A DNA stretch of 64,000 nt from an uncultured bacterium (GCA_938075305.1 CALJGV010000010.1:186001-250000), one strand, 5' to 3'; positions 38,798-48,570 are shown, counted from the first letter of the stretch. The notes: generated by a model from the letters alone, not told the origin. Numbers and translations: made by a program.

Positions 38798-39934
38798 ATG
38801 GCCCTCCTGACCGGGACCTTGCAGGGGCTGTTCGCCCTGGCGGCCCCACTTGTCTTCGCGGGGTGTGCGACTCGCTCGGCCACCTGGGAGGCGAGCTGGG
38901 GCGCCCCCTACGCCGCCTTCGGCCCCGATGAGCGGGCCGACTTCGCGGGCGCGCGCGCCATGCTGGATGCGGGCCAGCGGCTCTCGGCCCTCGCGTCGCT
39001 ACGGGACCTCGCGGCGGCGGATCAGGGCAACCTCGAGCTCGCCTCTTGGGTTCAGGACGTGGAGTCGGACCTGCTCCAGGACGGGGTCCCTGCGGGCGAC
39101 CTCTTCCCGGCGCTCAGGGCGGGGGAGCGCCTGGCAGCCAGCCGGGACCTGACGCCTGAGGACGCGCTACAGCTGGTCTACGCTGACCGAGCCGGGGAGT
39201 CCCCCACGGTTCAGGCCCTGATCCTGGCGGCACGCGTGGAGACGGATGGCCTGGCAGCGGAGTCGCTCCTCCGGAGGGCTCTTGAGCTTGACCCCGTTTG
39301 CTCGTGGGCCCACTACGGCCTGGCCCACGTCCTGCTCGAGAAGCGCTCGCAGCCTGATCGATGGAGCTTGGCCCGGGCCTCCCTGGAGCGGGCCCTGGAG
39401 ATCGAGTCGGGCAACCTCCGCGCCCGTCGGCTGGAGGCATGGATGCTCGCGGAGGAGGGGAGCCGCGACGTCGCCGAGACGCAGCTGCGCCGTTGGCTCG
39501 AAGAGGCTTCAGCCGACCCACGTGTCTCCGACGCCGAGCGCGTGGAGGCGCAGCTGGACCTGGCCTTGCTCCTGCTCTTGCGGGGCGAGGACCGCCGCGC
39601 GGCGCGGCTGCTCGAGGACCTGGAGGGGGAGCCCACGGGGCGAGCTCGCCGGTGGATGCTGCTGACCGTGGCGCGTCAGGAGGGTGGCGACTTGCTCGGC
39701 GCGCTGGACGCCACGCTTCGCGCCCAGGGAGCGGCGGCGGGAGAGGTGCTCCCGCTCGTCCAGGAGGCCTTGCTCAGCGAGGCCTTCCTCGATCGCCCCG
39801 AGCAGGCCAACGCGCTCTGGGAAGAGGTGGCGGCGCTCGCCGGGGACGGTACGTCGATCACCGACCTCGTCCAGGGGCTCCGTGCACGTGTACGCATGGA
39901 GCGAAGCCTCTCAGCCGCGGAGGAGGCCCCGTGA
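38798..39934 (+). CDS. TPR-repeat lipoprotein
   Basis: 378 residues from the ATG at 38798, supported by AAGGAG 12 bp upstream. The signal peptide ends PLVFAGC (lipobox FAGC, Cys23). The mature part is helical with tetratricopeptide-like pairs; the clearest is [28 protein letters not shown] (about 180-210), with further copies to residue 300. TPR domains hold protein partners together. Its stop overlaps the GTG start of dtd (GTGA), so both are likely co-translated, although no shared function is evident. Confidence 0.82.
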   Translation: MALLTGTLQGLFALAAPLVFAGCATRSATWEASWGAPYAAFGPDERADFAGARAMLDAGQRLSALASLRDLAAADQGNLELASWVQDVESDLLQDGVPAGDLFPALRAGERLAASRDLTPEDALQLVYADRAGESPTVQALILAARVETDGLAAESLLRRALELDPVCSWAHYGLAHVLLEKRSQPDRWSLARASLERALEIESGNLRARRLEAWMLAEEGSRDVAETQLRRWLEEASADPRVSDAERVEAQLDLALLLLLRGEDRRAARLLEDLEGEPTGRARRWMLLTVARQEGGDLLGALDATLRAQGAAAGEVLPLVQEALLSEAFLDRPEQANALWEEVAALAGDGTSITDLVQGLRARVRMERSLSAAEEAP

Positions 39935-40392
39935 GGGTCGTCCTCCAGCGCACGGAGAGGGCCGCCGTCCGCGTCGAGGGCGAGGTCGTTGGAGCCATAG
40001 GAGGAGGGGTCCTCGTGCTCCTCGGCGTCCTCCATGGGGATGGCCCCGAGGACGTGGACCGCCTGGCCACCAAGGTCGCGCAGTTCCGCATCTTCAGCGA
40101 CGCCGACGGCCGGATGAACCGCTCGATGCTCGACCTGCTCGAGGCCGGTGAGGAGGTCGGGGCGCTGGTGGTGAGCCAGTTCACGCTCGCCGCGGACGGC
40201 CGCAAGGGGCGTCGCCCCTCGTTCGATCGGGCGGCTGCGCCAGAGGTCGCAGAGCCGCTGTATCAGCGTTTTTGTAGGGCTCTGCGGGATCAGGGACTTC
40301 CCGTTGAAACCGGCGCCTTCGGGGCCTCAATGGCGATCGAACTCGTCAACGACGGCCCAGCGACCTTCGTTCTCGATCATCCGTGGGAGTGA
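39931..40392 (+). CDS. dtd: D-aminoacyl-tRNA deacylase
   Basis: 153 residues from a GTG at 39931 with a GGAGGAGG ribosome-binding site four bases upstream. Dtd removes D-amino acids (and glycine from tRNA-Ala) from mischarged tRNA. The family signatures are present: [17 protein letters not shown], which contains the catalytic SQxT, and the Gly-cisPro-type motif in [13 protein letters not shown]. The usual length is about 145-150. The start overlaps the stop of the TPR-lipoprotein gene. Confidence 0.95.
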   Translation: MRVVLQRTERAAVRVEGEVVGAIGGGVLVLLGVLHGDGPEDVDRLATKVAQFRIFSDADGRMNRSMLDLLEAGEEVGALVVSQFTLAADGRKGRRPSFDRAAAPEVAEPLYQRFCRALRDQGLPVETGAFGASMAIELVNDGPATFVLDHPWE

Positions 40393-40529
40393 TGTCGAGC
40401 GGGCGTCTGGTGGATTGCCCGAATGGTGCGGATCCTTGACGCAGTGGCCATTCGGTGCGAGCATCGTGATCTCCAGAGCGACCTGGCGCCGCATCCGTGA
40501 GGGTGCGATTTTGCTCGCGCCACCAGCCC

Positions 40530-40946
40530 ATGCCTGAATCCAAGACCAAGACCATCACCAAGCGCGAGCTAGTGAATCGCATCGCTGAGGAGACCGACCA
40601 GACGAAGGTCGCGGTCCGCGATGTGATCCAGAGGTTCCTGGATTCCATCGTCGATGAGCTGTCCCAGGGGAACCGCCTGGAATTCAGGGAGTTCGGCGTC
40701 TTCGAGGTCCGCGAGCGCGCGGCCCGACTGGCGCAGAACCCCAAGACCCTTGAGAAGGTCGAGGTGCCCGCGAAGCGGGTGGTCAAGTTCAAGGTGGGGC
40801 GCGTGATGCGCCAGCGGGTTTGCAACGAGATCGGGCCGGAGCAGGTGGCGGAAGCGCCGGCGCCGGTGGAGCCCGCGAGCGAGCCTGCGACGCCTCGTCC
40901 GCAGCCGCCGACTCCGCCGCCGACCAAGCCCGGCTCGCCCTTCTGA
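40530..40946 (+). CDS. HU/IHF-family DNA-binding protein with a Pro-rich tail
   Basis: 138 residues from the ATG at 40530. Residues ~8-98 form an HU/IHF domain: ITKRELVNRIAEETDQTK, DSIVDELSQGNRLEFREFGVF, and the beta-arm region RLAQNPKTLEKVEVPAKRVVKFKVG. The conserved Asn-Pro that intercalates in DNA is present (QNPKT). The last ~35 residues are Pro/Ala/Thr-rich, unlike the 90-residue housekeeping HU. These proteins bend and compact DNA. A perfect 9-bp hairpin follows the gene. Which of HU or IHF it resembles more cannot be decided by eye. Confidence 0.92.
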   Translation: MPESKTKTITKRELVNRIAEETDQTKVAVRDVIQRFLDSIVDELSQGNRLEFREFGVFEVRERAARLAQNPKTLEKVEVPAKRVVKFKVGRVMRQRVCNEIGPEQVAEAPAPVEPASEPATPRPQPPTPPPTKPGSPF

Positions 40947-40958
40947 GGCCGCCCCGCT

Positions 40959-40980
40959 GGGCCGCCCCGCTGGGCGGCCC
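40959..40980 (+). terminator. Hairpin after the HU-like gene
   Basis: GGGCCGCCC (40959-40967) and GGGCGGCCC (40972-40980) form a perfect stem with a CGCT loop, 12 bp beyond the stop codon. There is no T-run. Confidence 0.5.
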
Positions 40981-41152
40981 CATTGGACCGCTCCGCCGAG
41001 TCCTGTTCGGGTTCGCGGACGCCCACCGTCGTCGCGGAGCGCAGACGTCCCTTGGCGTGTTCACTCGGCCGCTCGCGGACATGCCCCCTGACCGCCGCCT
41101 CGCTGCACTGGGTCGCGCCGGCCGCGCAGGGCGGGCCGGCGCTTCGGATGGA

Positions 41153-42352
41153 TCAGGCCTGAACGCCAGCGGTGCGTGCCGCCTTCTCGAGGGCCTGGGC
41201 CACGTCGCCAAGCAGGTCATCGACGTTCTCGATGCCCACGGACAGTCGGACCAGCCCGTCGGCGAGTCCCGCTGCTCGGCGGACCTCGGCGGGGATGGAC
41301 GCGTGCGTCATGGACGGCGGAACCTCCACCAGGGACTCGACGCCACCCAGCGACTCCGCAAGGGTGAAGATCCTCGTGGCGGAGGCGAACGCGTTGGCCG
41401 CCTCGACGCCGCCCTTCAGCTCGAACGAGACCATGCCGCCGGGCTGTGACATCTGGCGCTGGGCGATCGTGAGCTGGGGGTGATCGGGGAGGCCGGGGTA
41501 GATCACCCGGTCCACGAGCCCATGCTCGGCGAGGGCCTCGGCCACGGCCTGGGCGTTGGCGCAGTGCCGATCCATGCGGACGCCGAGGGTCTTCGTCCCC
41601 CGGAGCACGAGGAAGGCGTCGAGGGGGGCAAGGCACCCGCCCACGGCGTTCTGGTAGAAGGCGAGCTCCTCGCGAGTCTTCTCGTCCCGCCCGACCAGCG
41701 CACCCCCGATCAGGTCGGAGTGGCCCCCCAGGTACTTGGAGAGGGAGTGGAGGACGATGTCCGCACCCAGCTCGAGGGGGCGTTGGAGGTAGGGCGTCGC
41801 GAAGGTGTTGTCGACGACCAGCTGGGCGCCCCCGGCGTGGGCGATCTCCGCGGCCGCGGCGATGTCCGTGAGGCGCAGGAGCGGGTTGGACGGTGACTCG
41901 ACGTAGACGTAGCGGGTGTTGGGCTGCATCGCCTCCTTGATGTTCGCGGCGTCGGTCGTGTCAACGAAGCTGAACTGGATGCCGTAGCGCTCGAAGACCT
42001 TGGTGAAGATGCGGTAGGTGCCGCCGTAGAGGTCGTTCCCCGCCACCACGTGATCGCCAGGATTCATCCGATCCATCAGGGCGTTCGTGGACGCGAGGCC
42101 GGACGCGTAGCAGAGCCCCCAGTCGCCACCCTCGAGGGAGGCGAGGTTTGCCTCCAGCGCGGTCCGCGTCGGGTTGGTCGTGCGGGAGTACTCATAGCCT
42201 TGCCGCGGGACCGCGGGAGCCTCCTGGGCGTAGGTGCTGGTCAGGTAGACCGGCGTCATCACGGCGCCGTTGGTCGGGTCAGGAGACTGTCCGGCGTGGA
42301 CCGCTCGGGTCTCGAACTTGGCGTCCTTCGGAAGGTGGTGCGAGTCAGTCAT
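41153..42352 (-). CDS. Cystathionine gamma-synthase / gamma-lyase (PLP enzyme)
   Basis: 399 residues from the ATG at 42352. Cys/Met-metabolism PLP family (fold type I). The N-terminal TRAVHAGQSPDPTNGAVMTPVY is the family start. YEYSRTTNPTR and CYASGLAS bind PLP phosphate, D181 in VVDNTFATPYLQ holds the pyridine nitrogen, and the Schiff-base Lys206 is in LHSLSKYLGGHSD. The C-terminal block has SLGGVESLVEVPPSMTHA and RLSVGIENVDDLLGD. Synthase (metB, methionine synthesis) and lyase (reverse transsulfuration) cannot be separated from this text, so no symbol is given. It diverges from mutS2 across 294 bp. Confidence 0.94.
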   Translation of the reverse strand: MTDSHHLPKDAKFETRAVHAGQSPDPTNGAVMTPVYLTSTYAQEAPAVPRQGYEYSRTTNPTRTALEANLASLEGGDWGLCYASGLASTNALMDRMNPGDHVVAGNDLYGGTYRIFTKVFERYGIQFSFVDTTDAANIKEAMQPNTRYVYVESPSNPLLRLTDIAAAAEIAHAGGAQLVVDNTFATPYLQRPLELGADIVLHSLSKYLGGHSDLIGGALVGRDEKTREELAFYQNAVGGCLAPLDAFLVLRGTKTLGVRMDRHCANAQAVAEALAEHGLVDRVIYPGLPDHPQLTIAQRQMSQPGGMVSFELKGGVEAANAFASATRIFTLAESLGGVESLVEVPPSMTHASIPAEVRRAAGLADGLVRLSVGIENVDDLLGDVAQALEKAARTAGVQA

Positions 42353-42430
42353 GGTCGTGCGGCTCCGGGCTTCGGCGTAGGTTGATGGCCGCGGAGTGTA
42401 TCCATTCACGGGGCGGAGAGACCGCGCGGC

Positions 42431-42442
42431 GCCTACGTAGGC
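42431..42442. promoter_or_regulatory. 12-bp perfect palindrome in the divergent promoter region
   Basis: GCCTACGTAGGC reads the same on both strands. It lies about 80 bp upstream of the cystathionine synthase/lyase start and 205 bp upstream of mutS2. A repressor or activator dimer site is plausible. The rest of 42353-42646 is GC-rich without a clear promoter or SAM riboswitch. Confidence 0.35.
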
Positions 42443-42646
42443 GTATCGGGAAGAGAGGATCGCTCGATCCGGGCTTCGGCGACGCACCCCACCGCCCGAG
42501 CCAGCGGCCACCCCGTCGGCCACGAGCCCGGGGCGGCGCCGTCGGCCCCTGGCCCTCGGCTGCGGTGGGGAACGAGGCCCCGGGGGGCCCGCGGTGATCG
42601 CCGCCGCTACCATGTCGGCCCGTCGGTCCGCCGACCCTCTCACGCG

Positions 42647-44725
42647 ATGACCGCCGATACCCCCAGCCCTGGAGCCCGCTTCGCCGAGCGCGTGCTCGAG
42701 CTCGACGGGGTCCTCGCCCTCATGGCAGGCCACGCGGTCAGCTCCCTCGGTCGCCGCCACGTGGGGGAGTTGGCGCCCCGGGGCGATGATGACGCCCGGG
42801 CGGCCCTCGCGCGCTGCACCGAGATGGCCGAGCGTATCGCCGCCGAGGACGTGCCGCCCATGGCCGGGGTCACGGACCCGCTCCCGGAGGCACCCTCGGG
42901 CCGCCTCAGTGAGGATCGAATCGCCGCGCTGCGGGATTTCCTCGAGGCCAACCTGAGGCTGAAGAAGTGGGCCGCGGACCGCGCGGAATCCGCGCCTTCC
43001 CTGAGCGCGCTGATGTCCGCGTCGCCGGATACCTCGGCGCTCGTGGAGCGCATCGACCGGATCGTGGATGGGCGCGGTCGCGTCCGGGTGGAGGCGTCCG
43101 GGCGGCTGACTAATCTCCGGGATGCCATGTCCTCCGCGAGCACCCGGATCGACAGCCTGCTCAGGGCGGTGATGGCGCGGGGAGATGTTCGTACCTCCCT
43201 CAGCGACGGCGGGGTCCACCGGCGGGCGGGGAGGCCGGTGCTCGCCGTCAAGGCGAAGATGTCTGGTCGTGTGAAGGGGCTCGTCCATGACCGCTCGCAG
43301 ACGGGGGAGTCGGTCTTCATCGAGCCCCAGGAGGTGGTCGAGCTGGGGAACCGGCTGGCGGAGGCCCGCGCCGACGAGCGTCGGGAGGTGGAGCGCATCC
43401 TGGTCGAGCTCTCCCGGGACGTGCTCGCTGCCAGGTCCGTGATCGAGGGCGCCTCCCAGCGCGTAGGCCAGCTGGAGGTGGCGCTGGCGAGCGCGCTGTG
43501 GTCACGGTCGGTCGGGGCGCGCCCCGCGCGCCTGCCTGGGGACGAAGGTGCCTCCGAGGGTTTGCTGCTCCGGGGGGCCCGACACCCTCTCCTCATCGAC
43601 CAGGTGCAGCGTGGAGCGCTCGAGGAGGTCGTCCCCATCGACCTGCGCCTCGGGGCGGACTTCGACATGCTGCTGATCACGGGTCCGAACACCGGCGGCA
43701 AGACCCTCGCGCTCAAGACCGCTGGCCTCTTCGCGCTGATGACCAGGGTGGGGCTGCCCGTCCCGGCCGACGACGGCACGACCATCCCGCTCTATGACGG
43801 GATTGCCGCGGACATCGGCGACGAGCAGGAGATCCGGCAGAACCTCTCTACCTTCGCCTCGCACCTGGTGCGGGTGTCGGACGCCCTGGAGCGCGCCACC
43901 CCGAACACTCTGGTCCTGCTCGACGAGCTCGGCGGCGGGACCGACCCCGACGAGGGGGGAGCCCTCGGGACCGCGGTGCTCGAGAGGCTGCTCACGGGCC
44001 GCGTCCCGACGCTCGTCTCCACGCACATCGGCAAGCTCAAGGAGTTCGCCTACCGGCATGCCCGGGCCGAGAACGCCTGCGCGGAGTTTGACCATGAGAC
44101 CCTCGCGCCGCGCTATCGGCTCATGCTCGGCACGCCGGGGGAGTCTTGCGCCCTCGTCATCGCGAGGCGGGTTGGACTCTCGGAGTCGGTGGTGGGGGTG
44201 GCGCAGGAGCGCCTGGAGCGAAGAGAGGGGGAGCTCGAGGACCTCATGAGCGATGTCCGATCGGCGCGCATGGCCGCGGAGGAGACTCGCCTCGGGGCCG
44301 AGGCGGAGCTCGCCCGGGCTCGCGAGCGCAGCCGGGTCGTGGACGAGCGCGAGGCCGTGTTGGAGCGGCGCATCGATCAGCTGGAGCGCGAGGCGCAGAA
44401 GGGGATCGAGGAGCGGGTGCGCGACGCGGCGCGGACCCTCGAGCGCGGTCGAAGACTGCTGGATCAGCTCCCCCCGGAGACCCGCCGGGAGATGGAGGAG
44501 ACCCTCGATCAGCTGGAAGCCGAACTCACCGGGGCCTCCCTGACGGAGCGACGCGAGGCCTTCATCGCTGGGCTGGGCAAGGGCTCCCTGGTGTACCTCC
44601 CGCGGTACCGTCAGCGGGTGCTCGTGCACAAGATCGACCGGGAGCGGCGGCAGGTGATCGCCAAGCTCGGGTCGATGAAGGTCAAGGTGTCCTTTGACGA
44701 GGTGACGCCCTACGAGAGCCTGTGA
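42647..44725 (+). CDS. mutS2: MutS2-family ATPase without the Smr nuclease domain
   Basis: 692 residues. The core and clamp helices (about 1-330; SPDTSALVERIDRIVDGRGRV, then RSQTGESVFIEPQEVVELGN) are followed by the MutS ATPase: Walker A GPNTGGKT (346-353), Walker B VLLDELGGGTDP, and STHIGKLKEFAY. A coiled coil (500-600) and a small KOW-like segment (KGSLVYLPRYRQRVLVHKID, then ...IAKLGSMKVKVSFDEVTPY) end the protein. Typical MutS2 has ~780 residues with a C-terminal Smr endonuclease; here the protein stops before it. MutS2 acts on recombination intermediates or collided ribosomes rather than mismatch repair. No frameshifted Smr remnant is visible in the 140 bp after the stop. Confidence 0.94.
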   Translation: MTADTPSPGARFAERVLELDGVLALMAGHAVSSLGRRHVGELAPRGDDDARAALARCTEMAERIAAEDVPPMAGVTDPLPEAPSGRLSEDRIAALRDFLEANLRLKKWAADRAESAPSLSALMSASPDTSALVERIDRIVDGRGRVRVEASGRLTNLRDAMSSASTRIDSLLRAVMARGDVRTSLSDGGVHRRAGRPVLAVKAKMSGRVKGLVHDRSQTGESVFIEPQEVVELGNRLAEARADERREVERILVELSRDVLAARSVIEGASQRVGQLEVALASALWSRSVGARPARLPGDEGASEGLLLRGARHPLLIDQVQRGALEEVVPIDLRLGADFDMLLITGPNTGGKTLALKTAGLFALMTRVGLPVPADDGTTIPLYDGIAADIGDEQEIRQNLSTFASHLVRVSDALERATPNTLVLLDELGGGTDPDEGGALGTAVLERLLTGRVPTLVSTHIGKLKEFAYRHARAENACAEFDHETLAPRYRLMLGTPGESCALVIARRVGLSESVVGVAQERLERREGELEDLMSDVRSARMAAEETRLGAEAELARARERSRVVDEREAVLERRIDQLEREAQKGIEERVRDAARTLERGRRLLDQLPPETRREMEETLDQLEAELTGASLTERREAFIAGLGKGSLVYLPRYRQRVLVHKIDRERRQVIAKLGSMKVKVSFDEVTPYESL

Positions 44726-44867
44726 GCGCGGCGCAGCGGCCGCAGCTGCGAGCGAGGCTCGTCAGGCCGCCTCAGATCGATCCGCCCGGGGGGGCGACCC
44801 CGGCCCCCCGACGACGCTGCGCCGCCACCCGTCTGGGGAGGAACGCGGCGGTTGTTACCCTGGTTCG

Positions 44868-47147
44868 ATGCTCGCCCTGATGCTGGTCCTGGCCGTCGGC
44901 GACGGCTTCGATGACGTCGCGCGTCCGTTCCTGGAGGCGCACTGCATTCGCTGTCACGGCGGGGCCACGGTTCAGGGGGACCTCGACCTCACCGGCGCCG
45001 ATGACCGGGCCGTGGCGCGCGACCCTGAGGACTGGGAATGGCTCCTCGAGCGAGTCGAGCTCGGGGAGATGCCCCCGGCGGGGGAGGCGGCCCCCGAGGC
45101 CGCCGCGCGTGAGCGCTTCACCACCTGGCTCCGGGCGCAGGTCGGAGCACCAGCCAGTCAGCCGGCTCCCCTGCCCGAGGTGCCGCTGCGCCGGCTCACC
45201 GTGGCCGAATACACGGCGGCGGCGCGGGACCTGTTCGACGTCTCCATCGACGCCCGTCGGTACCTCCCGGAGGATGCCGTGGGCCATGGCTTCGACCATG
45301 TGTCGGCAGCACAGTCCCTCTCCGACCTCGACTTCAGGCGTTACCTGGAGGCGGCCGAGGCGGTCGCGGAGCGCGCACTCGCCACGGATGAGCCGGGGCC
45401 CCCGCGGGTCCGCCGCTACGTGCCTGGTGACATGACCGGGGGAGCGCCGCGGGGGCAGGCCTATTGGCTCTACACCCGCGGGGTGGCGGGGGCCCAGGCA
45501 TCGCTGCCCCGGGGTGGGGAGTACCTCGTCCGCGCGCGGGTGTGGGGGCAGCAGGCGGGCGACGAGCCCTGCGAGGTCCGACTCACGCTGGGAAGGCGGG
45601 GCCGGGGCCGCGTCGAGGAGGCCGCGGCCGCGCGGTCGGAGGACGCCGACACCTTCGAGGCGCGGCTGCAGGTGGAAAGCGGCGGCGACCACCTCGCCGG
45701 CGTGGAGTTCCGCAACGACTTCTATCGCCCCGCGAAGGACGGTCAGCGAGCGGCGGACCGGAACCTCGCCATCGAGTGGGTCGAGGTCGTCGGCCCCTTG
45801 GATCGAGCTGGGTCCACTCGGCTTTGGGAGCAGTGCTCGGAGACCCTCGCAGGCGCCACGAACCCCGAGGCCGGCCTCGAATCACTGGTCGCGTCCCTGG
45901 CCGCCAACACCTGGCGCGTGGGCGAGGTCGAGCCCGTTGACGTCCGCAGGCTCCTGCGCCTTTCCGAGCCGAACGATGAGCCGCGCTCCCGCCTACGCGC
46001 AGCGCTGGTCGGCATGCTCGTGAGCCCGCGGTTCCTCTTCAAGCCCGAGGAGGGCGTGGGCGACGTGGGCCCCCGGGGGAGTCGACGCTTGAGGGGGGCC
46101 GAGGTCGCCACGCGGCTCGCGGGATTCCTCTGGAACGGCGTGCCCGATGAGGGGTTGCTGGGCCTCGCCCGGTCGGGGGCCCTGGACACCGAGGCGGGCG
46201 TGGTGCGCGCCGCGCAGGAGATGCTCGGGGATCCCCGGGCCGACGCGTTCGTTCGGAGCTTCGCGGAACAGTGGCTGCAGCTGCGCGTCCTCGCCACCAA
46301 GCGCCCCGACCGGCGCGCCTTCCCCGGGTTCTCGTCCCAGCTGATCCGCTCCATGGTGGAGGAGACGGTGCGCGTGCTCACGCGGTCGTTGAAGGAGGAA
46401 CGCAGCCTCTGGGAGCTGGTCGACGGGACCGAGACTCTTGTGGATGCGCGCCTCGCAAAGCACTACGGCCTTGAGCGAGAGGATCGCATGGAGAGCCTCG
46501 GTAAGGGCTGGTACCTGGCGGACCTCTCGGGCACGGAGCGCCGGGGGCTGCTCGGCCACGCGAGCGTGCTCTTTGCCACGAGCGAGTCCACCCGATCGTC
46601 TCCGGTCAAGCGCGGCAAGTGGGTCCTCGATGTGCTCCTCGGGAGCGCCCCACCGCCCCCGCCGCCGGGCGTGGATGGGCTCGAGCAGCCCGCCGCAGGA
46701 GAGGAGGCGCTCAGCTTCAGGGAGCGCTTTGCCCGCCACCGTGCGGACCCCAACTGCGCGGCCTGCCACGCGCGCATGGACCCCCTGGGGTTTGGCCTCG
46801 AGGCCTACACCGCGACCGGGGCCCTGCGGCCGCCGGACGATCCGCTCCGGCTGGACGCCACCGGAGAGCTCCCCGACGGCCGGACCTTCGCTGGCCCCGC
46901 CGAGCTGGCGGCCGTCCTGCGTACCGAGGACCGCTTTCTGGAGGCCTTCGTGGAACGCATGTCGGTCTACGGGCTCGGCCGGGCCCTGGGGCGCGCGGAT
47001 AGGGCGCTGGTGGCACAGATCCTTGAAGGACTGGATCCTGGACGGCCGACCATGAGGCGTGTCATCCTTGGCATCGTGGCGTCCGACGAGTTTCAGCGCG
47101 TGCGCGTTGTCGCAGTGGGTGCGGCACCGGAGGTGGACGATGAGTGA
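44868..47147 (+). CDS. Planctomycete-type cytochrome c / DUF1587-DUF1592-DUF1588-DUF1585 protein
   Basis: 759 residues with a short signal (MLALMLVLAVGDG). A haem-binding CIRCH (26-30) in an N-terminal cytochrome-like domain (PSCyt1: FLEAHCIRCHGGATVQGDLDL) is followed by the multi-DUF set. Recognised pieces include LRRLTVAEYTAAARDLF (DUF1587), AALVGMLVSPRFLFKPE and EVATRLAGFLWNGVPDEGLL (DUF1592), RGLLGHASVLFATSESTRSSPVKRG with NCAACHARMDPLGFGLE (DUF1588) and a C-terminal DUF1585. A carbohydrate-binding-like insert spans about 195-300. The following DUF1552 gene overlaps by 8 bp, as in many Planctomycetota. The pair is periplasmic and thought to act in redox chemistry; the substrate is unknown. 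Confidence 0.95.
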   Translation: MLALMLVLAVGDGFDDVARPFLEAHCIRCHGGATVQGDLDLTGADDRAVARDPEDWEWLLERVELGEMPPAGEAAPEAAARERFTTWLRAQVGAPASQPAPLPEVPLRRLTVAEYTAAARDLFDVSIDARRYLPEDAVGHGFDHVSAAQSLSDLDFRRYLEAAEAVAERALATDEPGPPRVRRYVPGDMTGGAPRGQAYWLYTRGVAGAQASLPRGGEYLVRARVWGQQAGDEPCEVRLTLGRRGRGRVEEAAAARSEDADTFEARLQVESGGDHLAGVEFRNDFYRPAKDGQRAADRNLAIEWVEVVGPLDRAGSTRLWEQCSETLAGATNPEAGLESLVASLAANTWRVGEVEPVDVRRLLRLSEPNDEPRSRLRAALVGMLVSPRFLFKPEEGVGDVGPRGSRRLRGAEVATRLAGFLWNGVPDEGLLGLARSGALDTEAGVVRAAQEMLGDPRADAFVRSFAEQWLQLRVLATKRPDRRAFPGFSSQLIRSMVEETVRVLTRSLKEERSLWELVDGTETLVDARLAKHYGLEREDRMESLGKGWYLADLSGTERRGLLGHASVLFATSESTRSSPVKRGKWVLDVLLGSAPPPPPPGVDGLEQPAAGEEALSFRERFARHRADPNCAACHARMDPLGFGLEAYTATGALRPPDDPLRLDATGELPDGRTFAGPAELAAVLRTEDRFLEAFVERMSVYGLGRALGRADRALVAQILEGLDPGRPTMRRVILGIVASDEFQRVRVVAVGAAPEVDDE

Positions 47148-48570
47148 TCCGGGAGCAGACACCTCAATCGAGGGGCTCGAGGGCGCAGGCCCCCGAGTCT
47201 CGGGGTTCAGCCTGCCTCGCCGCGCGGTCCTCCGCGGCGCGGGGACCCTCGTCGCCCTTCCGTGGCTGGAGGCCATGGCGAGCGCCGGAGGGCCGCTCGC
47301 GGGCGCGGCGCCCACGCGTCGCCTGGTGTACGTGTACGCGCCCAACGGGGTCCACGTGGGCCAGTGGCGAGCCGACGCGGCTGGGGAGGTAGAGGGGGTG
47401 CGCCGCCGGCGCGCTTCCGGGGCCGTGGCGCTCGGCGACCTCCCCCCGCTACTCGAGCCCCTGGTCGGAGTGCGGCGGAACCTGCTGCTCCTGCGTGGGC
47501 TCACCCAGGACAAGGCGAGGGCCAACGGCGACGGGCCTGGAGATCACGCCCGCGCCGCCGCGGTCTACCTGACGGGGATCCAGCCGCTCAAGACAGAGGG
47601 CCAGGTGCGCCTTGGAGAATCAGTCGACCAGCGGGCCGCCCGGTTGGTCGGCGAGCGGACGCGCGTGCGGTCGCTCTCGCTCGGGCTGGAGCCCGGGCGC
47701 CAATCGGGGCAGTGCGACTCGGGGTATGCGTGCGCGTACTCCGGCCATATCTCGTGGCAGTCACCGACGACACCTGCAGCCAAGGAGAGCGACCCGCGGC
47801 GGGTCTTCGACCGGTTGTTTCGGGGAGGGGACCCGGGGCGCAGCGCCGAGGCGCGGGAACGCCGTGCCAGCGAGCGGCGGAGCGTGCTCGACTTCGTGAG
47901 GGAGGAGTCCCGCCGCCTCGAGCGACGGCTCGGTGCCGAGGACCGGGCCCGCGTCGACGAGTACGAGACGGGCTTGAGGGAGCTCGAGCGTCAGCTCTCC
48001 TTCGGCGGGGCCGCCCACGTGGGCGAGGTCCCCGACAGCGCGCGCCCCGAGCGCGGCCCACGGAGCTTCGCCGAGCAGGCCGACCTGATGGGAGCCTTGA
48101 TCCGGCTCGCCTTCGAGACGGACGTCACGCGGATTGCCACGCTCATGCTCGGCAACGAGGGGAGCTCGAGGCGGTACCCGGAGGTTGGGGCGCGCGAGGG
48201 GCACCACGCCCTCAGCCACCACAAGGGAGACCCCGAGAAGCTCGAGCAGATCGCCGCGATCAACCGGCTCCACATGGAGGCGTTCGGGCGCTTCGTCGAA
48301 GGACTCCAGGGTGCGCGAGAGAGGGGAGGCTCCGTGCTGGACCGCTCGTTGGTGGTCTATGGGAGCGGCATCGCGGACGGCAACCGCCACGATCACCATG
48401 ACCTCCCGGTGGCGCTCGTCGCGGGGAAGAAGACCCGGATCCGGGGCGGTCGTGTTCACTCCCTCGAGCGCAACACCCCGCTGAATAACCTGCACCTCGC
48501 GTTGCTGGAGCGGCTGGGAGTGGAGGGAGAGCCCCTGGGGGACAGCACGGGCACCCTCTCGCTGGCCTGA
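47140..48570 (+). CDS. DUF1552 secreted protein, partner of the preceding cytochrome
   Basis: 476 residues from the ATG at 47140, overlapping the previous stop codon. The N-terminus has a twin-arginine-type signal, FSLPRRAVLRGAGTLVALPWLEAM (Arg27-Arg28), the usual start of DUF1552 proteins and a hint of export in folded form through Tat. Conserved text: LVYVYAPNGVHVGQW, GDHARAAAVYLTGIQP, SLSLGLEPG, YSGHISWQ, RRVFDRLFRGGDP and YGSGIADGNRHDHHDLPVALVAGK. The His-Asp-rich final motif suggests a metal site and a distant relation to alkaline phosphatase-like DUF1501 proteins. The function is unknown. A shared operon with the cytochrome gene is near certain. Confidence 0.95.
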   Translation: MSDPGADTSIEGLEGAGPRVSGFSLPRRAVLRGAGTLVALPWLEAMASAGGPLAGAAPTRRLVYVYAPNGVHVGQWRADAAGEVEGVRRRRASGAVALGDLPPLLEPLVGVRRNLLLLRGLTQDKARANGDGPGDHARAAAVYLTGIQPLKTEGQVRLGESVDQRAARLVGERTRVRSLSLGLEPGRQSGQCDSGYACAYSGHISWQSPTTPAAKESDPRRVFDRLFRGGDPGRSAEARERRASERRSVLDFVREESRRLERRLGAEDRARVDEYETGLRELERQLSFGGAAHVGEVPDSARPERGPRSFAEQADLMGALIRLAFETDVTRIATLMLGNEGSSRRYPEVGAREGHHALSHHKGDPEKLEQIAAINRLHMEAFGRFVEGLQGARERGGSVLDRSLVVYGSGIADGNRHDHHDLPVALVAGKKTRIRGGRVHSLERNTPLNNLHLALLERLGVEGEPLGDSTGTLSLA

